From the NCBI RefSeq assembly GCF_040215105.1, contig NZ_CP157875.1:86001-150000 (forward strand): a stretch of 64,000 bases of DNA, written 5' to 3'. The notes beneath the pieces are model-generated. The model saw only the letters and a list, made by a program, of their open reading frames with translations, did no database searches and was not told the origin of the DNA. The stretch's first letter is position 1; the number at the start of each line of letters is the position of its first letter. This document shows, piece after piece, positions 19,894 through 29,625 of the stretch. Source of the stretch: Aeromonas veronii (lineage in GTDB: Bacteria; Pseudomonadota; Gammaproteobacteria; Enterobacterales; Aeromonadaceae). The position numbers were made by a program, and so were the translations under genes.

Positions 19894-20490
19894 ATGGAAA
19901 TGAGTCTGTTACTGTCGATGTGCGGGTTTGCTCTCGCCATGTCCATCTCCCCCGGCCCGGTCAACCTGGTCGCTCTCGGCAGCGGGGCCCAGCACGGTTT
20001 TCGTGCAAGCCTGCGCCACGTGGTCGGAGCCACCCTGGGCTTCATCCTGCTGCTCCTGTTGATGGGGCTGGGTCTGGGGGCCCTTCTGTCCCGTTGGCCC
20101 CTGGTGGTCGGTGCCTTGCACTGGGGTGGCATTCTCTTCCTGGGGTATATGGCCTGGCAGCTGGTCAGGAGCGGGGGAGAACTGGAGGGGGAGTCAGGGC
20201 AACGGCCCGCCTTCTGGTATGGCGCCCTGATGCAGTGGCTCAACCCCAAGGCCTGGCTGGCCGCCAGCATGGGCATGGGGGCCTACGGCGGCGCGGGTGG
20301 GTGGGGTCAGATGGTGGTGTTCACGGCGCTGTATCTGGTGATCTGTCTCGGCTCCATCGCCTGCTGGGCCTATGTCGGCAGCTGCCTGCAACAGGCGTTG
20401 CTCAGCCCCCGGCGATTGCGCTGGTTCAACCGCGTCATGGCCCTGTTGCTGCTGCTCAGTGCCGGCTATCTGTTGTTTGCAGAGGGCTGA
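19894..20490 (+). CDS. LysE/RhtB-family amino acid exporter
   Basis: This 198-residue inner-membrane protein belongs to the LysE/RhtB exporter superfamily. The diagnostic first helix and loop, ALAMSISPGPVNLVALGSGAQHGFRASLRHVVGATLGF, is at residues 10-47, and MQWLNPKAWLAA lies in the middle. Six hydrophobic segments are visible. The ATG at 19894 has an AAGGAG site eight bases upstream. Its last 35 bases overlap the 3' end of a convergent AraC-family regulator, a pairing commonly seen for LysE exporters and their regulators. The exported substrate cannot be told from the sequence. Confidence 0.9.
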   Translation: MEMSLLLSMCGFALAMSISPGPVNLVALGSGAQHGFRASLRHVVGATLGFILLLLLMGLGLGALLSRWPLVVGALHWGGILFLGYMAWQLVRSGGELEGESGQRPAFWYGALMQWLNPKAWLAASMGMGAYGGAGGWGQMVVFTALYLVICLGSIACWAYVGSCLQQALLSPRRLRWFNRVMALLLLLSAGYLLFAEG

Positions 20491-21307
20491 ACTGCAACCT
20501 GTATTGCCCCGGGGTGGCGGCGACCCGCCGTTTGAACTGGCGCTGGAAGTGGGCCTGATCGGCAAAGCCGCTCGCCAGCGCCACCTCGGCCAGGGGGTGC
20601 CCCAGTCTGAGCAGCTGGCGGGCGTGGCGTACGCGCCTGTCGAGCAGATAGGCGTGGGGGGTCATGCCGAAATGGTGATTGAAGGCGCGTACGAAGTGGG
20701 AGGGGCTGAGCCCGGCGACGGCACTCAGCTGCTGCAGGCTGAGCGGATTGGTGCTCTCATCCTGCATCAGTTCGGCGGCGCGCTGCAGGTGCAGTGGCGG
20801 CCTGTCATCCCAGCGGGCAGGGGTGAGCCTGGTCAGCAGCTGGTGGCCGAACATCTGGCAGGCCACTTCCTTGGCCAGCGGGTCCCGACCCTCCACCAGC
20901 TGGTGATGCAGCTGTTGCAACCCCAGATACAGCACGGGGTCACGGCTGGCGGTCATGTCGAATGGACGAAAGTCACCGCCGAGCCCCGCCTCCTGCTGCA
21001 GATCGTGCAGCCAGCGGGTGTCGAGATAGAACATCAGATAGGACCAGGGATGATCCGCGATGGGATTGCAGGCATGCACCTCCTCCGGGTTCATCAGCAC
21101 CAGGCTGCCGGTACCGACCTCCTGTCGGCTGCGCTGGTTGAGGTAGTGGCTGTGGCCACCGGTGATGGCGCCGATGGAGAAGTGGGGATGGCTGTGCTTG
21201 TCGTAGCAGACCTGACGGCCATCTTGCACCGCCCGGGTCTCGATGAATGGCAGGGCCGGATCGCACCAGAAGTGGTGGCGATCCGGCCCTGAAGGGGAGC
21301 GGCTCAT
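20456..21307 (-). CDS. AraC-family regulator facing the LysE exporter
   Basis: The 283-residue protein has an N-terminal cupin (AraC-binding) domain with HSHPHFSIGAITGGHSHYL and VGTGSLVLMNPEEVHACNP, then a linker and a C-terminal AraC helix-turn-helix pair (SLQQLSAVAGLSPSHFVRAFNHHFGMTPHAYLLDRRV and LAEVALASGFADQAHFQRQFKRRVAATPGQYR). This architecture matches the regulators found beside LysE-type exporters. It converges on and overlaps the exporter gene by 35 bases, so dense antisense transcription is possible. Regulation of the exporter is inferred from adjacency. Confidence 0.9.
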   Translation of the reverse strand: MSRSPSGPDRHHFWCDPALPFIETRAVQDGRQVCYDKHSHPHFSIGAITGGHSHYLNQRSRQEVGTGSLVLMNPEEVHACNPIADHPWSYLMFYLDTRWLHDLQQEAGLGGDFRPFDMTASRDPVLYLGLQQLHHQLVEGRDPLAKEVACQMFGHQLLTRLTPARWDDRPPLHLQRAAELMQDESTNPLSLQQLSAVAGLSPSHFVRAFNHHFGMTPHAYLLDRRVRHARQLLRLGHPLAEVALASGFADQAHFQRQFKRRVAATPGQYRLQFSPLQTTDSRH

Positions 21308-21343
21308 CCTGGCTGGGCGACCCGGGTGAACCTATCTGGGCGG

Positions 21344-22045
21344 TCAGCCACCGAGGTAGGCCTGGCGCACCGCCGGGTTGGCCAGCAGGGCCGCACCGGT
21401 GTCTTGCAGCACCACCCGGCCGTTTTCCAGCACATAGCCGCGATCCGCGAGCCGCAGGGCCTGGTTCGCATTCTGTTCCACCAGGAAGATGGTCATGCCC
21501 TGATCCCGCAGCTTCAGAATGATGTCGAAGATCTGCTGGATGATGATGGGGGCCAGCCCCAGGGAGGGTTCATCCAGCAGCAGCAGGCGCGGCTTGCTCA
21601 TCAGGGCGCGGCCGATGGCCAGCATCTGCTGCTCGCCCCCCGACATGGTGCCGGCCCGCTGCTCCAGTCGCTCATGCAGCCGGGGGAACATGGTAAACAC
21701 CTGATCCAGCAGCCCGTTCTGCTCCTGCTTGTCGACGAAGAAGGCTCCCATCATCAGGTTCTCCTCCACCGTCAGGCGGGAGAAGATGCGGCGCCCCTCC
21801 GGCACCACGGCGATATCCTTGCGCATGATGCTGGCGGTGGTGAGGGAGTCTATCTGCTCCCCCTCGAACCAGATGCTGCCACTGCTGGGTTTGGGTTCCC
21901 CACAGAGCGTCATCAACAGGGTGGTCTTGCCGGCGCCGTTGGCGCCGATCAGGGTGACTATCTCGCCCTCTTTGACTTCGACGCTGACATCGTGCAGCGC
22001 CTGGATCTTGCCGTAATGGGTCGATACGTTGCGAAGTTCTAACAT
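21344..22045 (-). CDS. livF: Branched-chain amino acid ABC transporter ATPase LivF
   Basis: LivF is one of two ATPases of the leucine/isoleucine/valine importer. The 233-residue product has Walker A GANGAGKTT, signature MSGGEQQML, Walker B LLLLDEPSLGL and the H-loop LVEQNA, with the EGRRIF motif typical of the Liv/Urt ATPases. It is the last gene of the leftward livK-livH-livM-livG-livF unit, 11 bases after livG, with an AGGAAG site. Confidence 0.96.
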   Translation of the reverse strand: MLELRNVSTHYGKIQALHDVSVEVKEGEIVTLIGANGAGKTTLLMTLCGEPKPSSGSIWFEGEQIDSLTTASIMRKDIAVVPEGRRIFSRLTVEENLMMGAFFVDKQEQNGLLDQVFTMFPRLHERLEQRAGTMSGGEQQMLAIGRALMSKPRLLLLDEPSLGLAPIIIQQIFDIILKLRDQGMTIFLVEQNANQALRLADRGYVLENGRVVLQDTGAALLANPAVRQAYLGG

Positions 22046-22056
22046 CTTGCTTCTTC

Positions 22057-22830
22057 CTATGACTCGCCCAGATAGGCCTTGATCACGTCCGGGTTGCTGC
22101 GGATCTCATCCGGCTTGCCGTGAGCCAGCGGTGTGCCCTGGTTGACCACGAAAATGCGGTTGGAGATCTCCATCACCAGCTTCATGTCGTGCTCGATGAG
22201 CAGCACCGAGACCCCGAACTCGTCCCGCAGGTTGGAGATAAGCTCGTTGAGCTCATCGGTCTCCTTGGGGTTGAGGCCGGCAGCCGGTTCGTCCAGCATC
22301 AGCAGGTCGGGACGGGTAGCCATGCAGCGGGCGATCTCGAGGCGACGCTGCTGACCATAGGCCAGGTTGCCGGCGGCGCGGTTGGCGAGCTCCTTGAGGC
22401 CCACCTTCTCCAGCCAGAAGGCGGACTGCTCCAGCCCCTCTTTCTCGGCGCGGCGGAAGGACGGGGTCTTGAACAGACCGGCGATGAAGCTGGTATTGAG
22501 GTGGCGATGCTGGGCTACCAGCAGATTTTCCACTGCTGTCATCTCTTTGAACAGACGAACGTGCTGGAATGTCCGCACTATGCCCTTGCGGGCGATGAGG
22601 TGGCCGGGCAGCCCCTGGATCTCCTCTCCCCGGTAGCGGATGACGCCGCCGCTCGGACGGTAGAAGCCGGTCAGGCAGTTGAAGATGGTGGTCTTGCCCG
22701 CGCCGTTGGGACCGATGATGGAGATCACTTCCCCCTTGTCCACGTCCAGCTTGACGCCGTTGACCGCCAGCAATCCCCCGAAACGCATGGACAGATCAGA
22801 GACTTCCAACAACTTCTGATGATTGTTCAT
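22057..22830 (-). CDS. livG: Branched-chain amino acid ABC transporter ATPase LivG
   Basis: The 257-residue ATPase has Walker A GPNGAGKTT, signature LAYGQQRRLEIAR, Walker B LLMLDEPAAGLN and the H-loop IEHDM, with the long insertion between Walker A and signature (TAVENLLVAQHRHLNTSFIAGLFKT) that marks LivG-type subunits. Its ATG overlaps, as ATGA, the stop of a 35-codon frame that in turn overlaps livM in the same way; that frame resembles the start of LivG and the end of LivM. Confidence 0.96.
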   Translation of the reverse strand: MNNHQKLLEVSDLSMRFGGLLAVNGVKLDVDKGEVISIIGPNGAGKTTIFNCLTGFYRPSGGVIRYRGEEIQGLPGHLIARKGIVRTFQHVRLFKEMTAVENLLVAQHRHLNTSFIAGLFKTPSFRRAEKEGLEQSAFWLEKVGLKELANRAAGNLAYGQQRRLEIARCMATRPDLLMLDEPAAGLNPKETDELNELISNLRDEFGVSVLLIEHDMKLVMEISNRIFVVNQGTPLAHGKPDEIRSNPDVIKAYLGES

Positions 22831-22934
22831 TTGCGGATCTCCAGCATACGGGGGGCACGGCTCATGGGCAGCACTCCTGCAAGGGAGCGCATCGACAGTG
22901 CGGGGACTGTCGGCAATCTTTGATGGCTGCTCAT
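22827..22934 (-). CDS. Chimeric mini-ORF at the livM-livG junction (tandem duplication)
   Basis: A 35-codon frame fills the gap between livM and livG and overlaps both by ATGA (start on the livM stop, stop on the livG start). Its first half, [16 protein letters not shown], aligns with the LivG N-terminus [16 protein letters not shown] (8 of 16 identical), and its last half, [15 protein letters not shown], aligns with the LivM C-terminus [13 protein letters not shown]. It is therefore a tandem duplicate of the ancestral livM-livG overlap with a unit of 104 bases. Whether the peptide has any function is unknown; it may simply carry ribosomes from livM to livG. Confidence 0.65.
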   Translation of the reverse strand: MSSHQRLPTVPALSMRSLAGVLPMSRAPRMLEIRK

Positions 22935-24202
22935 TTGCGGATCTCCAGATGGGGACGGCTCATGGGCAACAGACCCTGGGGTCGCCAGATCATCATGAAC
23001 ACCATCAGCAGGCCGAACATCAGCATGCGGTATTCGTTGAATTCACGGGCCAGCTCCGGCAGCACCGTCATGACGATGGCGGCCAGCACCACGCCGATCT
23101 GGGAGCCCATGCCGCCGAGCACGACGATGGCGAGCACGATGGCCGACTCGATGAACACGAAGGATTCCGGGCTGATGAAGCCCTGGCGCGAGGCGAAGAA
23201 GCTGCCGGCGAACCCCGCGAAGCAGGCGCCGATGGTGAAGGCGGTCAGCTTGATGATGGTGGGGTTGAGGCCCAGGGACTTGCAGGCGATCTCGTCTTCC
23301 CGCAGCGCCTCCCAAGCGCGGCCGAGCGGCATGCGCAGCAGGCGGTTGATGACGAACAGGGTGGCGATCACCAGCACCAGTGCCATCAGGTAGAGGAAGA
23401 TCACCTTGTGGTTGGCGTTGTAGGCGATGCCGAAGAACTCGTGGAAGGTCTCGAAGCCCCCGTCCTTGACGGTGCGGTTGAACTCCAGGCCCCCCAGGGT
23501 CGGTTTGGGAATGCCGGAGATGCCGTTGGGGCCGCCGGTCAGGCTGGTCATGTTGTTGAGCAGGATGCGGATGATCTCACCAAAGCCCAGGGTGACGATG
23601 GCCAGATAGTCCCCTCGCAGCCTGAGCACCGGGAAGCCGAGCAGGAAGCCGAAGGTGGCCGCCATCAGACCGGCGATGGGCAGACACTCCCAGAAGCTCA
23701 GACCGAAGTAGGTGTTGAGCAGGGCATAGCTGTAGGCACCGACCGCGTAGAAGCCGACGTAGCCGAGATCCAGCAGGCCGGCGAGGCCCACCACCACGTT
23801 GAGGCCCAGACCCAGCATGATGTAGATGAGCGCCAGGGTGGCGAGATCGATGGCCCCGCGGGAGGCCATGAAGGGCCAGCTCACCGCGAACAACAGCACC
23901 AGCACGGCGGTGAGGTTGTAGAGCTTGGGGGCCTCCTCGGGGCTGGGCAGCACCAGCTTGGTGAAGCCGACAGAGAAGCCGCTGATGGAGGCCTGGAACA
24001 GCTTGGAAATCTGGCCGCGCAGCATCTGGAACCAGAAGACGATGGTGGTGCCCCCCAGCAGCCAGGCCAGGGAGACATCGAGGCGACTCACCACCAGCAG
24101 GCGGGAGCCTTCCGTCTCGAGCTTGAAGCCGAGCAGCCAGAAGGAGAGCACCAGCAGCATCAGGCTGGAGATGCAGGCATGGATAAATTGACGTTTCATC
24201 AT
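22931..24202 (-). CDS. livM: Branched-chain amino acid ABC transporter permease LivM
   Basis: LivM is a membrane subunit of the importer. The 423-residue product is collinear with the 425-residue E. coli protein, including [33 protein letters not shown] and the EAA-like loop [24 protein letters not shown]. An in-frame extension to 24355 is rejected because it covers a duplicated stretch and the end of livH. The start codons ATGATG at 24202/24199 overlap the stop of an upstream 33-codon frame and lie just after AAAAGGT. About ten membrane segments are visible. Confidence 0.95.
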   Translation of the reverse strand: MMKRQFIHACISSLMLLVLSFWLLGFKLETEGSRLLVVSRLDVSLAWLLGGTTIVFWFQMLRGQISKLFQASISGFSVGFTKLVLPSPEEAPKLYNLTAVLVLLFAVSWPFMASRGAIDLATLALIYIMLGLGLNVVVGLAGLLDLGYVGFYAVGAYSYALLNTYFGLSFWECLPIAGLMAATFGFLLGFPVLRLRGDYLAIVTLGFGEIIRILLNNMTSLTGGPNGISGIPKPTLGGLEFNRTVKDGGFETFHEFFGIAYNANHKVIFLYLMALVLVIATLFVINRLLRMPLGRAWEALREDEIACKSLGLNPTIIKLTAFTIGACFAGFAGSFFASRQGFISPESFVFIESAIVLAIVVLGGMGSQIGVVLAAIVMTVLPELAREFNEYRMLMFGLLMVFMMIWRPQGLLPMSRPHLEIRK

Positions 24203-24296
24203 ACCTTTTCGACCTCCGGGCGACCCAGGATGCTGCATATGGACATGAACAGCGGCATCAGACAGGTGATAGGTGCATGAATAAATTGATGTTGCA

Positions 24297-24300
<4 letters not shown>
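24199..24300 (-). CDS. Chimeric mini-ORF at the livH-livM junction (tandem duplication)
   Basis: A 33-codon frame lies between livH and livM and overlaps both through GTATGATG. Its first half, [15 protein letters not shown], copies the LivM start [15 protein letters not shown] (10 of 15 identical), and its last half, [17 protein letters not shown], copies the LivH end [16 protein letters not shown]. At DNA level 24177-24230 and 24275-24328 are about 50-base direct repeats differing at few positions, offset by exactly 98 bases. So the ancestral overlapping livH-livM junction was duplicated in tandem with both overlaps kept. Function of the peptide is unknown. Confidence 0.65.
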
Positions 24301-25223
<923 letters not shown>

Positions 25224-25257
25224 ACTGCGTTCCCTGTACTTGCCCGCAAAGAAAGGA

Positions 25258-25279
25258 GGGGGTGACGCTTGTCACCCCC
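25258..25279 (-). terminator. Stem-loop between livK and livH (partial terminator or stabiliser)
   Basis: On the minus strand GGGGGTGAC and GTCACCCCC pair perfectly around AAGC, followed by the pyrimidine tract TCCTTTCTTT. It lies 11 bases after the livK stop. In such operons this kind of hairpin lets the binding protein be made in excess; that role is inferred. Confidence 0.75.
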
Positions 25280-25289
25280 GACCGGCAGA

Positions 25290-26411
25290 TTATTTGAGTT
25301 GAGTGGAGGTGCCGTCGGCGTGCCACTGGAAGACGCCGAACTCGAAGCCTTTCAGGTCACCGTTCGGTGCCCAGCTCAGGGGGCCCATGACGGTGTCGAT
25401 CGGCGCGGCCTTGATGGCAGCCGCCACGGCAGCGGGATCATCCTCACCCGCCTTGGCGATACCGGCAGCCAGGGTCTGTACCGCGGCATAGGTGGTCCAG
25501 ACGAACGGGCCGGAGGAGTCCTGACCCTTGGCCTTGAACGCGGCGACGATGGGGGCGTTGGCCGGCACCAGGTCGTACTTGTTCGGCAGGGTGACCAGCA
25601 GGCCTTCGGAAGCCGGGCCGCCGATGGCGGAGATGTCCTTGTTACCCACCCCTTCCGGACCCATGAACTTGGCCTTCAGACCCTTCTCGCCAGCCTGGCG
25701 CAGGATCAGACCCAGTTCCGGGTGGTAGCCACCGTAGTAGACGAAGTCCACGTTCTCTTTCTGCAGCTTGGCGATCAGGGCGGAGAAGTCCTTGTCCCCG
25801 GCGGTGATGCCCTCAAAGGCCACGACCTTGACGCCGGCCTTGTCCAGTGCGGCTTTCACGCTGGAGGCGATGCCTTCACCGTACTGCTTCTTGTCGTGGA
25901 TGACGGCCACGCGCTGGGGTTTGACCTGCTCGATGATGTATTTGGCGGCGGTCGGGCCCTGATCGCTGTCCAGACCGATGGTGCGCATGGTCAGCTGGTA
26001 GCCACGCTCGGTGATCTTGGGGTTGGTGGAGGCCGGGGTGATCATCAGCACGCCTTCATCTTCATAGATGTCGGAGGCGGGCAGGGTGTTGTCGGAGCAG
26101 AGGTGGCCGACCACGAACTTGACGCCGTCGTTGATCACCTTGTTGGCGATGGCCACGGCCTGCTTGGGATCGCAGGCGTCGTCATAGATGACGGCTTCGA
26201 TCTGCTTGCCCTTGATGCCACCCGCCTTGTTGATCTGCTCGACCGCCATCTTGCCGCCGGTGAACTGCATGTCACCGTACTGGGCGACCGGGCCGGTCAG
26301 GGGGCCGGCGATGCCGATCTTGATGGTATCGGCGGCATTGGCGATGGAAACCGAGCCAAACAGAGCCAAAGAAACCGCTGCTCTGACTGCAATTTTACTG
26401 AAGTTATGCAT
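25290..26411 (-). CDS. livK: Periplasmic branched-chain amino acid binding protein LivK/LivJ
   Basis: The 373-residue protein is the periplasmic receptor of the importer. A signal peptide ([14 protein letters not shown], cut before ADTIK) precedes the mature start [22 protein letters not shown], and the family motifs [37 protein letters not shown] and [10 protein letters not shown] are present. It is the first gene of the operon. It is divergent from a LacI-family gene across a 435-base gap. Confidence 0.95.
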   Translation of the reverse strand: MHNFSKIAVRAAVSLALFGSVSIANAADTIKIGIAGPLTGPVAQYGDMQFTGGKMAVEQINKAGGIKGKQIEAVIYDDACDPKQAVAIANKVINDGVKFVVGHLCSDNTLPASDIYEDEGVLMITPASTNPKITERGYQLTMRTIGLDSDQGPTAAKYIIEQVKPQRVAVIHDKKQYGEGIASSVKAALDKAGVKVVAFEGITAGDKDFSALIAKLQKENVDFVYYGGYHPELGLILRQAGEKGLKAKFMGPEGVGNKDISAIGGPASEGLLVTLPNKYDLVPANAPIVAAFKAKGQDSSGPFVWTTYAAVQTLAAGIAKAGEDDPAAVAAAIKAAPIDTVMGPLSWAPNGDLKGFEFGVFQWHADGTSTQLK

Positions 26412-26639
26412 TGATTCGTCCCTTAATCAGTGAATTGTTTCGTTTTATGGGCATCATTCCGAGCCTGTATCCGGCGGGCCCGGTAATAGGTAAGGTTCTA
26501 TCATTCCTCGCCAGGCAATAACAAGATGTTAAAGATACTAACCGGAGCGGGTAGGGCAGGGGTTTTATGAAACAAAAGCCCTGTTTAAGTTTCGTTTGTG
26601 GAATTTAATATCGCCAACGCCAGTTAACATACTGACAAC

Positions 26640-26660
26640 AAATTGTCATGGTGACAATTT
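26640..26660. promoter_or_regulatory. Perfect 9-bp inverted repeat, operator candidate
   Basis: AAATTGTCA and TGACAATTT flank a three-base TGG. It is 229 bases from the livK start and 187 from the LacI-family start. The regulator is unknown; the spacing suits a dimeric helix-turn-helix protein. Confidence 0.45.
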
Positions 26661-26720
26661 TCAGAGTAAAAAACTGACGACATTTCGTTCTGCGCCTGCT
26701 CTCATTTTGACCAAAATTCG

Positions 26721-26730
26721 TTTGCGCAAA
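26721..26730. promoter_or_regulatory. LacI-family operator-like palindrome
   Basis: TTTGCGCAAA is a perfect palindrome with the central CpG typical of LacI/PurR-family operators. It lies 117 bases upstream of the LacI-family start codon, so autoregulation is possible. Confidence 0.4.
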
Positions 26731-26846
26731 TAGAAACGACCGCCTAGATTAGCCGAGATTGACAATTCACTGGCAGTGCCCGTTAAAACCAAGCCTTTAT
26801 TCGGGAAATCTGCTACTGTTCCGCCTTTGTTATTCAGGAGACAGAG

Positions 26847-27851
26847 ATGGCAACTATCAAGGATGTCGCCTCGCGCGCAGGCGTATCCATCTCCACCGTC
26901 TCACATGTACTCAATCACACCCGCCGGGTCAGCGAAGACGCGACCCAGAAGGTGCTTGAGGCGGTGGCAGAGCTGAACTACGCGCCCAACTCGGTGGCGC
27001 GCAGTCTCAAGATCAATTCGACCAAGACCATTGGCATGCTGGTGACTACCAGTGCCAACCCCTTCTTCGCGGAAGTGGTACAGGGAGTGGAAGCCTACTG
27101 CTTCGAGCAGGGTTACAGCCTGATCCTGTGCAACACCGAGAACCAGCCGCCCCGTCAGCAGCACTATCTGCGCATGCTGATGGAGAAGCGGGTGGATGGT
27201 CTGCTGGTGCTGGGGACCGACATCGATACCCAGTTCCGGGACATGCTGCGGATCCACAAGAATGTGCCGCAGGTGGTGCTGGACTGGGGCAACGAGTGTG
27301 ATTTTGCCAACGTGATCAACGACAACGCCCGCATCGGCGCGCGTCTGGCGGTGAGCCATCTGCTGGAGCTGGGCCACCGGGAGATCGTCTGCATCACCGG
27401 CCATCTCGCCAAGCCCACCACCCAGCAGCGACTGGACGGGGTGCGCGACGCCCTGGCCGAGCAGGGACTGACCCTGAAGGACGAGCAGATCTTCGAGGGG
27501 GATTACGAGAGCCAGAGCGGCTACGATGCCATGCAGCGCATCCTGGCACTCCAGCCGCGTCCCACCGCCGTCTTCGCCTTCGACGATCCCATGGCGATCG
27601 GTGCCATCTGCGCCGCCTGGGAAGCCGGGGTCAAGGTGCCGGACGACATCTCCATGATCGGCTATGACGACATCGAGATGGCGCGCTTCTCCAGCCCGCC
27701 GCTGACCACCATCCGTCACCCCAAGGCCGAACTCGGTCTGCTGGCGGTGCAGCAGCTGGTGAGCCGGATCCGCAACAAGGAGCTGGAAGTGGAGTCCATG
27801 ACGGTGCAGCCCGAGCTCATCGTGCGCAGCTCGGTCAAATCCCTGCGCTGA
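26847..27851 (+). CDS. LacI-family transcriptional repressor, RbsR/PurR group
   Basis: The 334-residue repressor has the LacI-family helix-turn-helix MATIKDVASRAGVSISTVSHVLNHTRRVS and hinge helix NYAPNSVARSLK, then a periplasmic-binding-protein-like effector domain. Segments such as TKTIGMLVTTSANPFFAEVVQGVE, CFEQGYSLILCNTE and IGYDDIEMARFSSPPLTTIRHPKAELG resemble E. coli RbsR more than PurR. There are no ribose or purine genes beside it, so the effector is not assigned. The ATG at 26847 has CAGGAGACAGAG upstream. Being divergent from livK does not by itself imply control of livK. Confidence 0.85.
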   Translation: MATIKDVASRAGVSISTVSHVLNHTRRVSEDATQKVLEAVAELNYAPNSVARSLKINSTKTIGMLVTTSANPFFAEVVQGVEAYCFEQGYSLILCNTENQPPRQQHYLRMLMEKRVDGLLVLGTDIDTQFRDMLRIHKNVPQVVLDWGNECDFANVINDNARIGARLAVSHLLELGHREIVCITGHLAKPTTQQRLDGVRDALAEQGLTLKDEQIFEGDYESQSGYDAMQRILALQPRPTAVFAFDDPMAIGAICAAWEAGVKVPDDISMIGYDDIEMARFSSPPLTTIRHPKAELGLLAVQQLVSRIRNKELEVESMTVQPELIVRSSVKSLR

Positions 27852-27871
27852 CCCCACCCCGGTTGCCCCAG

Positions 27872-27903
27872 ACCCCCTCCCTCGCGAGGGGGTTTTTGTT
27901 TTT
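27872..27903 (+). terminator. Intrinsic terminator of the LacI-family gene
   Basis: ACCCCCT pairs with AGGGGGT around CCCTCGCG, followed by TTTTGTTTTTG, 20 bases after the stop codon. Confidence 0.88.
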
Positions 27904-27929
27904 GGGATTTATCGTCTGCTGCAGGAGGG

Positions 27930-29456
27930 TCAGGCCTTGAGGCCGAGCCGCCGGGCGAGGCGGTGCAAATTGCCGCTGTCGAGTTCGAGGGCCCGGGCGG
28001 TGGCGGCCCAATTGTCATTGTGGGCGGCCAGGGTGCGCTCGATCAGGGCGAGCTGGAAGGCGTCGGTGGCGGCGCGCAGCCCCAGGCCTGCGGGCAAGGG
28101 TGGCTGGATGGGCGTCACACTGGGGCTGGTGGACGGCGGGGCACCGTTTCCCAGCGTGAAGTGGTGGCTGGCGAGGCTGGGGGTCTGGCTGCCCTGCTCG
28201 GCCCGCGCCAGCACGGCGGCGCGATGGATGGCGTGTTCCAGCTCCCGCACGTTGCCCGGCCAGTCGTGGTGCTCGAGCAGTTGCAGGGCCTGGGGCTGGA
28301 TGCGCAGCCGCTCCAGCCCCAGGCTGACCCGGCAGCGCTCGCAGAAGTAACCCGCCAGCAAGGGGATGTCGCCGGTGCGCTCCCGCAGGGCCGGGGCATG
28401 GATCGGGAACACGCTCAGCCTGTGGTAGAGGTCGGCCCGGAAGGCCCCCTCTACCACAGCCTGCTTCAGATCCCGGTTGGTGGCCGCCAGGATGCGCACG
28501 TTCACCTTGAGGGGAGTATCGTCGCCGATGCGCTGCAGATCGCCGTATTGCAGCACCCGCAGCAGCTTGGCCTGCAGCGCCAGGGAGAGTTCGCCGATCT
28601 CGTCCAGAAACAAGGTGCCCCTGTCCGCCAGTTCGAACTTGCCCGCCCGGTTGTGGATGGCGCCGGTGAAGGCCCCCTTCACATGCCCGAACAGTTCGCT
28701 CTCCGCCACCGATTCGGGCAGGGCGGCGCAGTTGAGGTAGACCAGGGGATTGTCAGCCCGCTGGGAGCCCTGATGCACCGCCTTGGCGATCAGCTCCTTG
28801 CCGACCCCCGTCTCCCCCAGGATCAGCACGTTCAGCTCCGAACTCGCCACCACTTCTATCTCGTGGCGCAACCTCGCCATGGCGGGGGACTGGCCAATCA
28901 TCTCCGGCTGGCCCTGGCCGGCCTGCGGGCCCGGTGCGATGGGTTCGCTGCTCTGGCGGGCGAGCCGCTCCAGCAAGAGGGCGTTGCTGAGGGCCGCCGC
29001 CGCCAGGGCGCCCACCAGCCGCAGCTCCTCGTCGCTGATGTCGTCGAACTGGGTCGGGTTCATGCCGTCTATGGTCAGGGCGCCGATCAGCGTCTGATCC
29101 GCGAACAGGGGCAGGCCGACGCAGGCATGTACCTTGAAGTCGTCGTGATCCGGGATCAGGCCGTCATAGGGGTCGGGCAGCAAGCTGTCGGCGGGGAAGC
29201 GCACCACGTCGCCAGCGCGGGCGATGGCCTCCATGCGCGGATGATCCCGCAAGGCGAAACGGCGCCCCAGCACGTCCTGCATCAGGCCGTCGATGGCGAG
29301 CGGCACGAACTGCCCCCCCTCGTAGCGCAGCAGGGCCGAGGCATCGGAGTTAAGCAGGCTGCGCACGCTCTGGATCAGACGATGGAATCTGTCCTGATGG
29401 GAGATGCCGAGTTGCAGGTCGAGGGCGATGCGCGCCAGGCTGTCGGTCGAGATCAC
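27930..29456 (-). CDS. norR: Nitric-oxide-responsive sigma54 activator NorR
   Basis: NorR senses NO with an iron in its GAF domain and activates norVW from a sigma54 promoter. The 508-residue product aligns with E. coli NorR throughout: a GAF domain with DPYDGLIP and [10 protein letters not shown]...TIDGM (the cysteine and aspartates of the iron site), the AAA domain with GETGVGKE, the sigma54-contact loop GAFTGA and the [11 protein letters not shown]alker B, and a C-terminal Fis-type helix-turn-helix ([25 protein letters not shown]). The start is a GTG at 29456, since no ATG precedes the conserved [11 protein letters not shown]. It is divergent from norV, and the shared gap carries its binding sites. 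Confidence 0.96.
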   Translation of the reverse strand: MISTDSLARIALDLQLGISHQDRFHRLIQSVRSLLNSDASALLRYEGGQFVPLAIDGLMQDVLGRRFALRDHPRMEAIARAGDVVRFPADSLLPDPYDGLIPDHDDFKVHACVGLPLFADQTLIGALTIDGMNPTQFDDISDEELRLVGALAAAALSNALLLERLARQSSEPIAPGPQAGQGQPEMIGQSPAMARLRHEIEVVASSELNVLILGETGVGKELIAKAVHQGSQRADNPLVYLNCAALPESVAESELFGHVKGAFTGAIHNRAGKFELADRGTLFLDEIGELSLALQAKLLRVLQYGDLQRIGDDTPLKVNVRILAATNRDLKQAVVEGAFRADLYHRLSVFPIHAPALRERTGDIPLLAGYFCERCRVSLGLERLRIQPQALQLLEHHDWPGNVRELEHAIHRAAVLARAEQGSQTPSLASHHFTLGNGAPPSTSPSVTPIQPPLPAGLGLRAATDAFQLALIERTLAAHNDNWAATARALELDSGNLHRLARRLGLKA

Positions 29457-29463
29457 GGTAATT

Positions 29464-29519
29464 GTCCAAATGACAGTGTGTTTGTTGTTTTGACTATAAT
29501 GACGAAGTGTCTTAATGAC
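29464..29519. promoter_or_regulatory. Three NorR enhancer sites
   Basis: Three copies of the NorR core GT-N7-AC lie in order: GTCCAAATGAC (29464-29474), GTTGTTTTGAC (29484-29494) and GTCTTAATGAC (29509-29519). E. coli norVW also has three NorR sites upstream of its sigma54 promoter. The first lies within a few bases of the norR start, so autorepression of norR is likely. Confidence 0.8.
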
Positions 29520-29561
29520 AATGATTGATGTGTGTGTTGTTTAAAAACAATGAGTTACAAG

Positions 29562-29578
29562 TTGGCACGTCCGCTGCA
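29562..29578 (+). promoter_or_regulatory. Sigma54 (-24/-12) promoter of norVW
   Basis: TTGGCACGTCCGCTGCA matches the sigma54 consensus, with GG (29564-29565) and GC (29576-29577) separated by ten bases. The A/T-rich stretch between it and the NorR sites (29530-29555) could bind IHF. Confidence 0.9.
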
Positions 29579-29625
29579 ATAGCCAGTTCAGTCGAACATA
29601 CACTTTGCATTCAAGGAACAGCCAG

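Larger units (their letters stand above)
26412..26846. other. Divergent regulatory region between livK and a LacI-family gene
   Basis: This 435-base gap holds no gene. Its right half (26560-26760) is markedly AT-rich compared with the surrounding genes, as expected for promoters on both strands. Two palindromes stand out and are listed separately (26640-26660 and 26721-26730). Confidence 0.6.

Noticed and set aside
22823..24280. Long plus-strand frame opposite livM
   Set aside because: Low-complexity shadow of livM; the minus-strand liv genes are certain.
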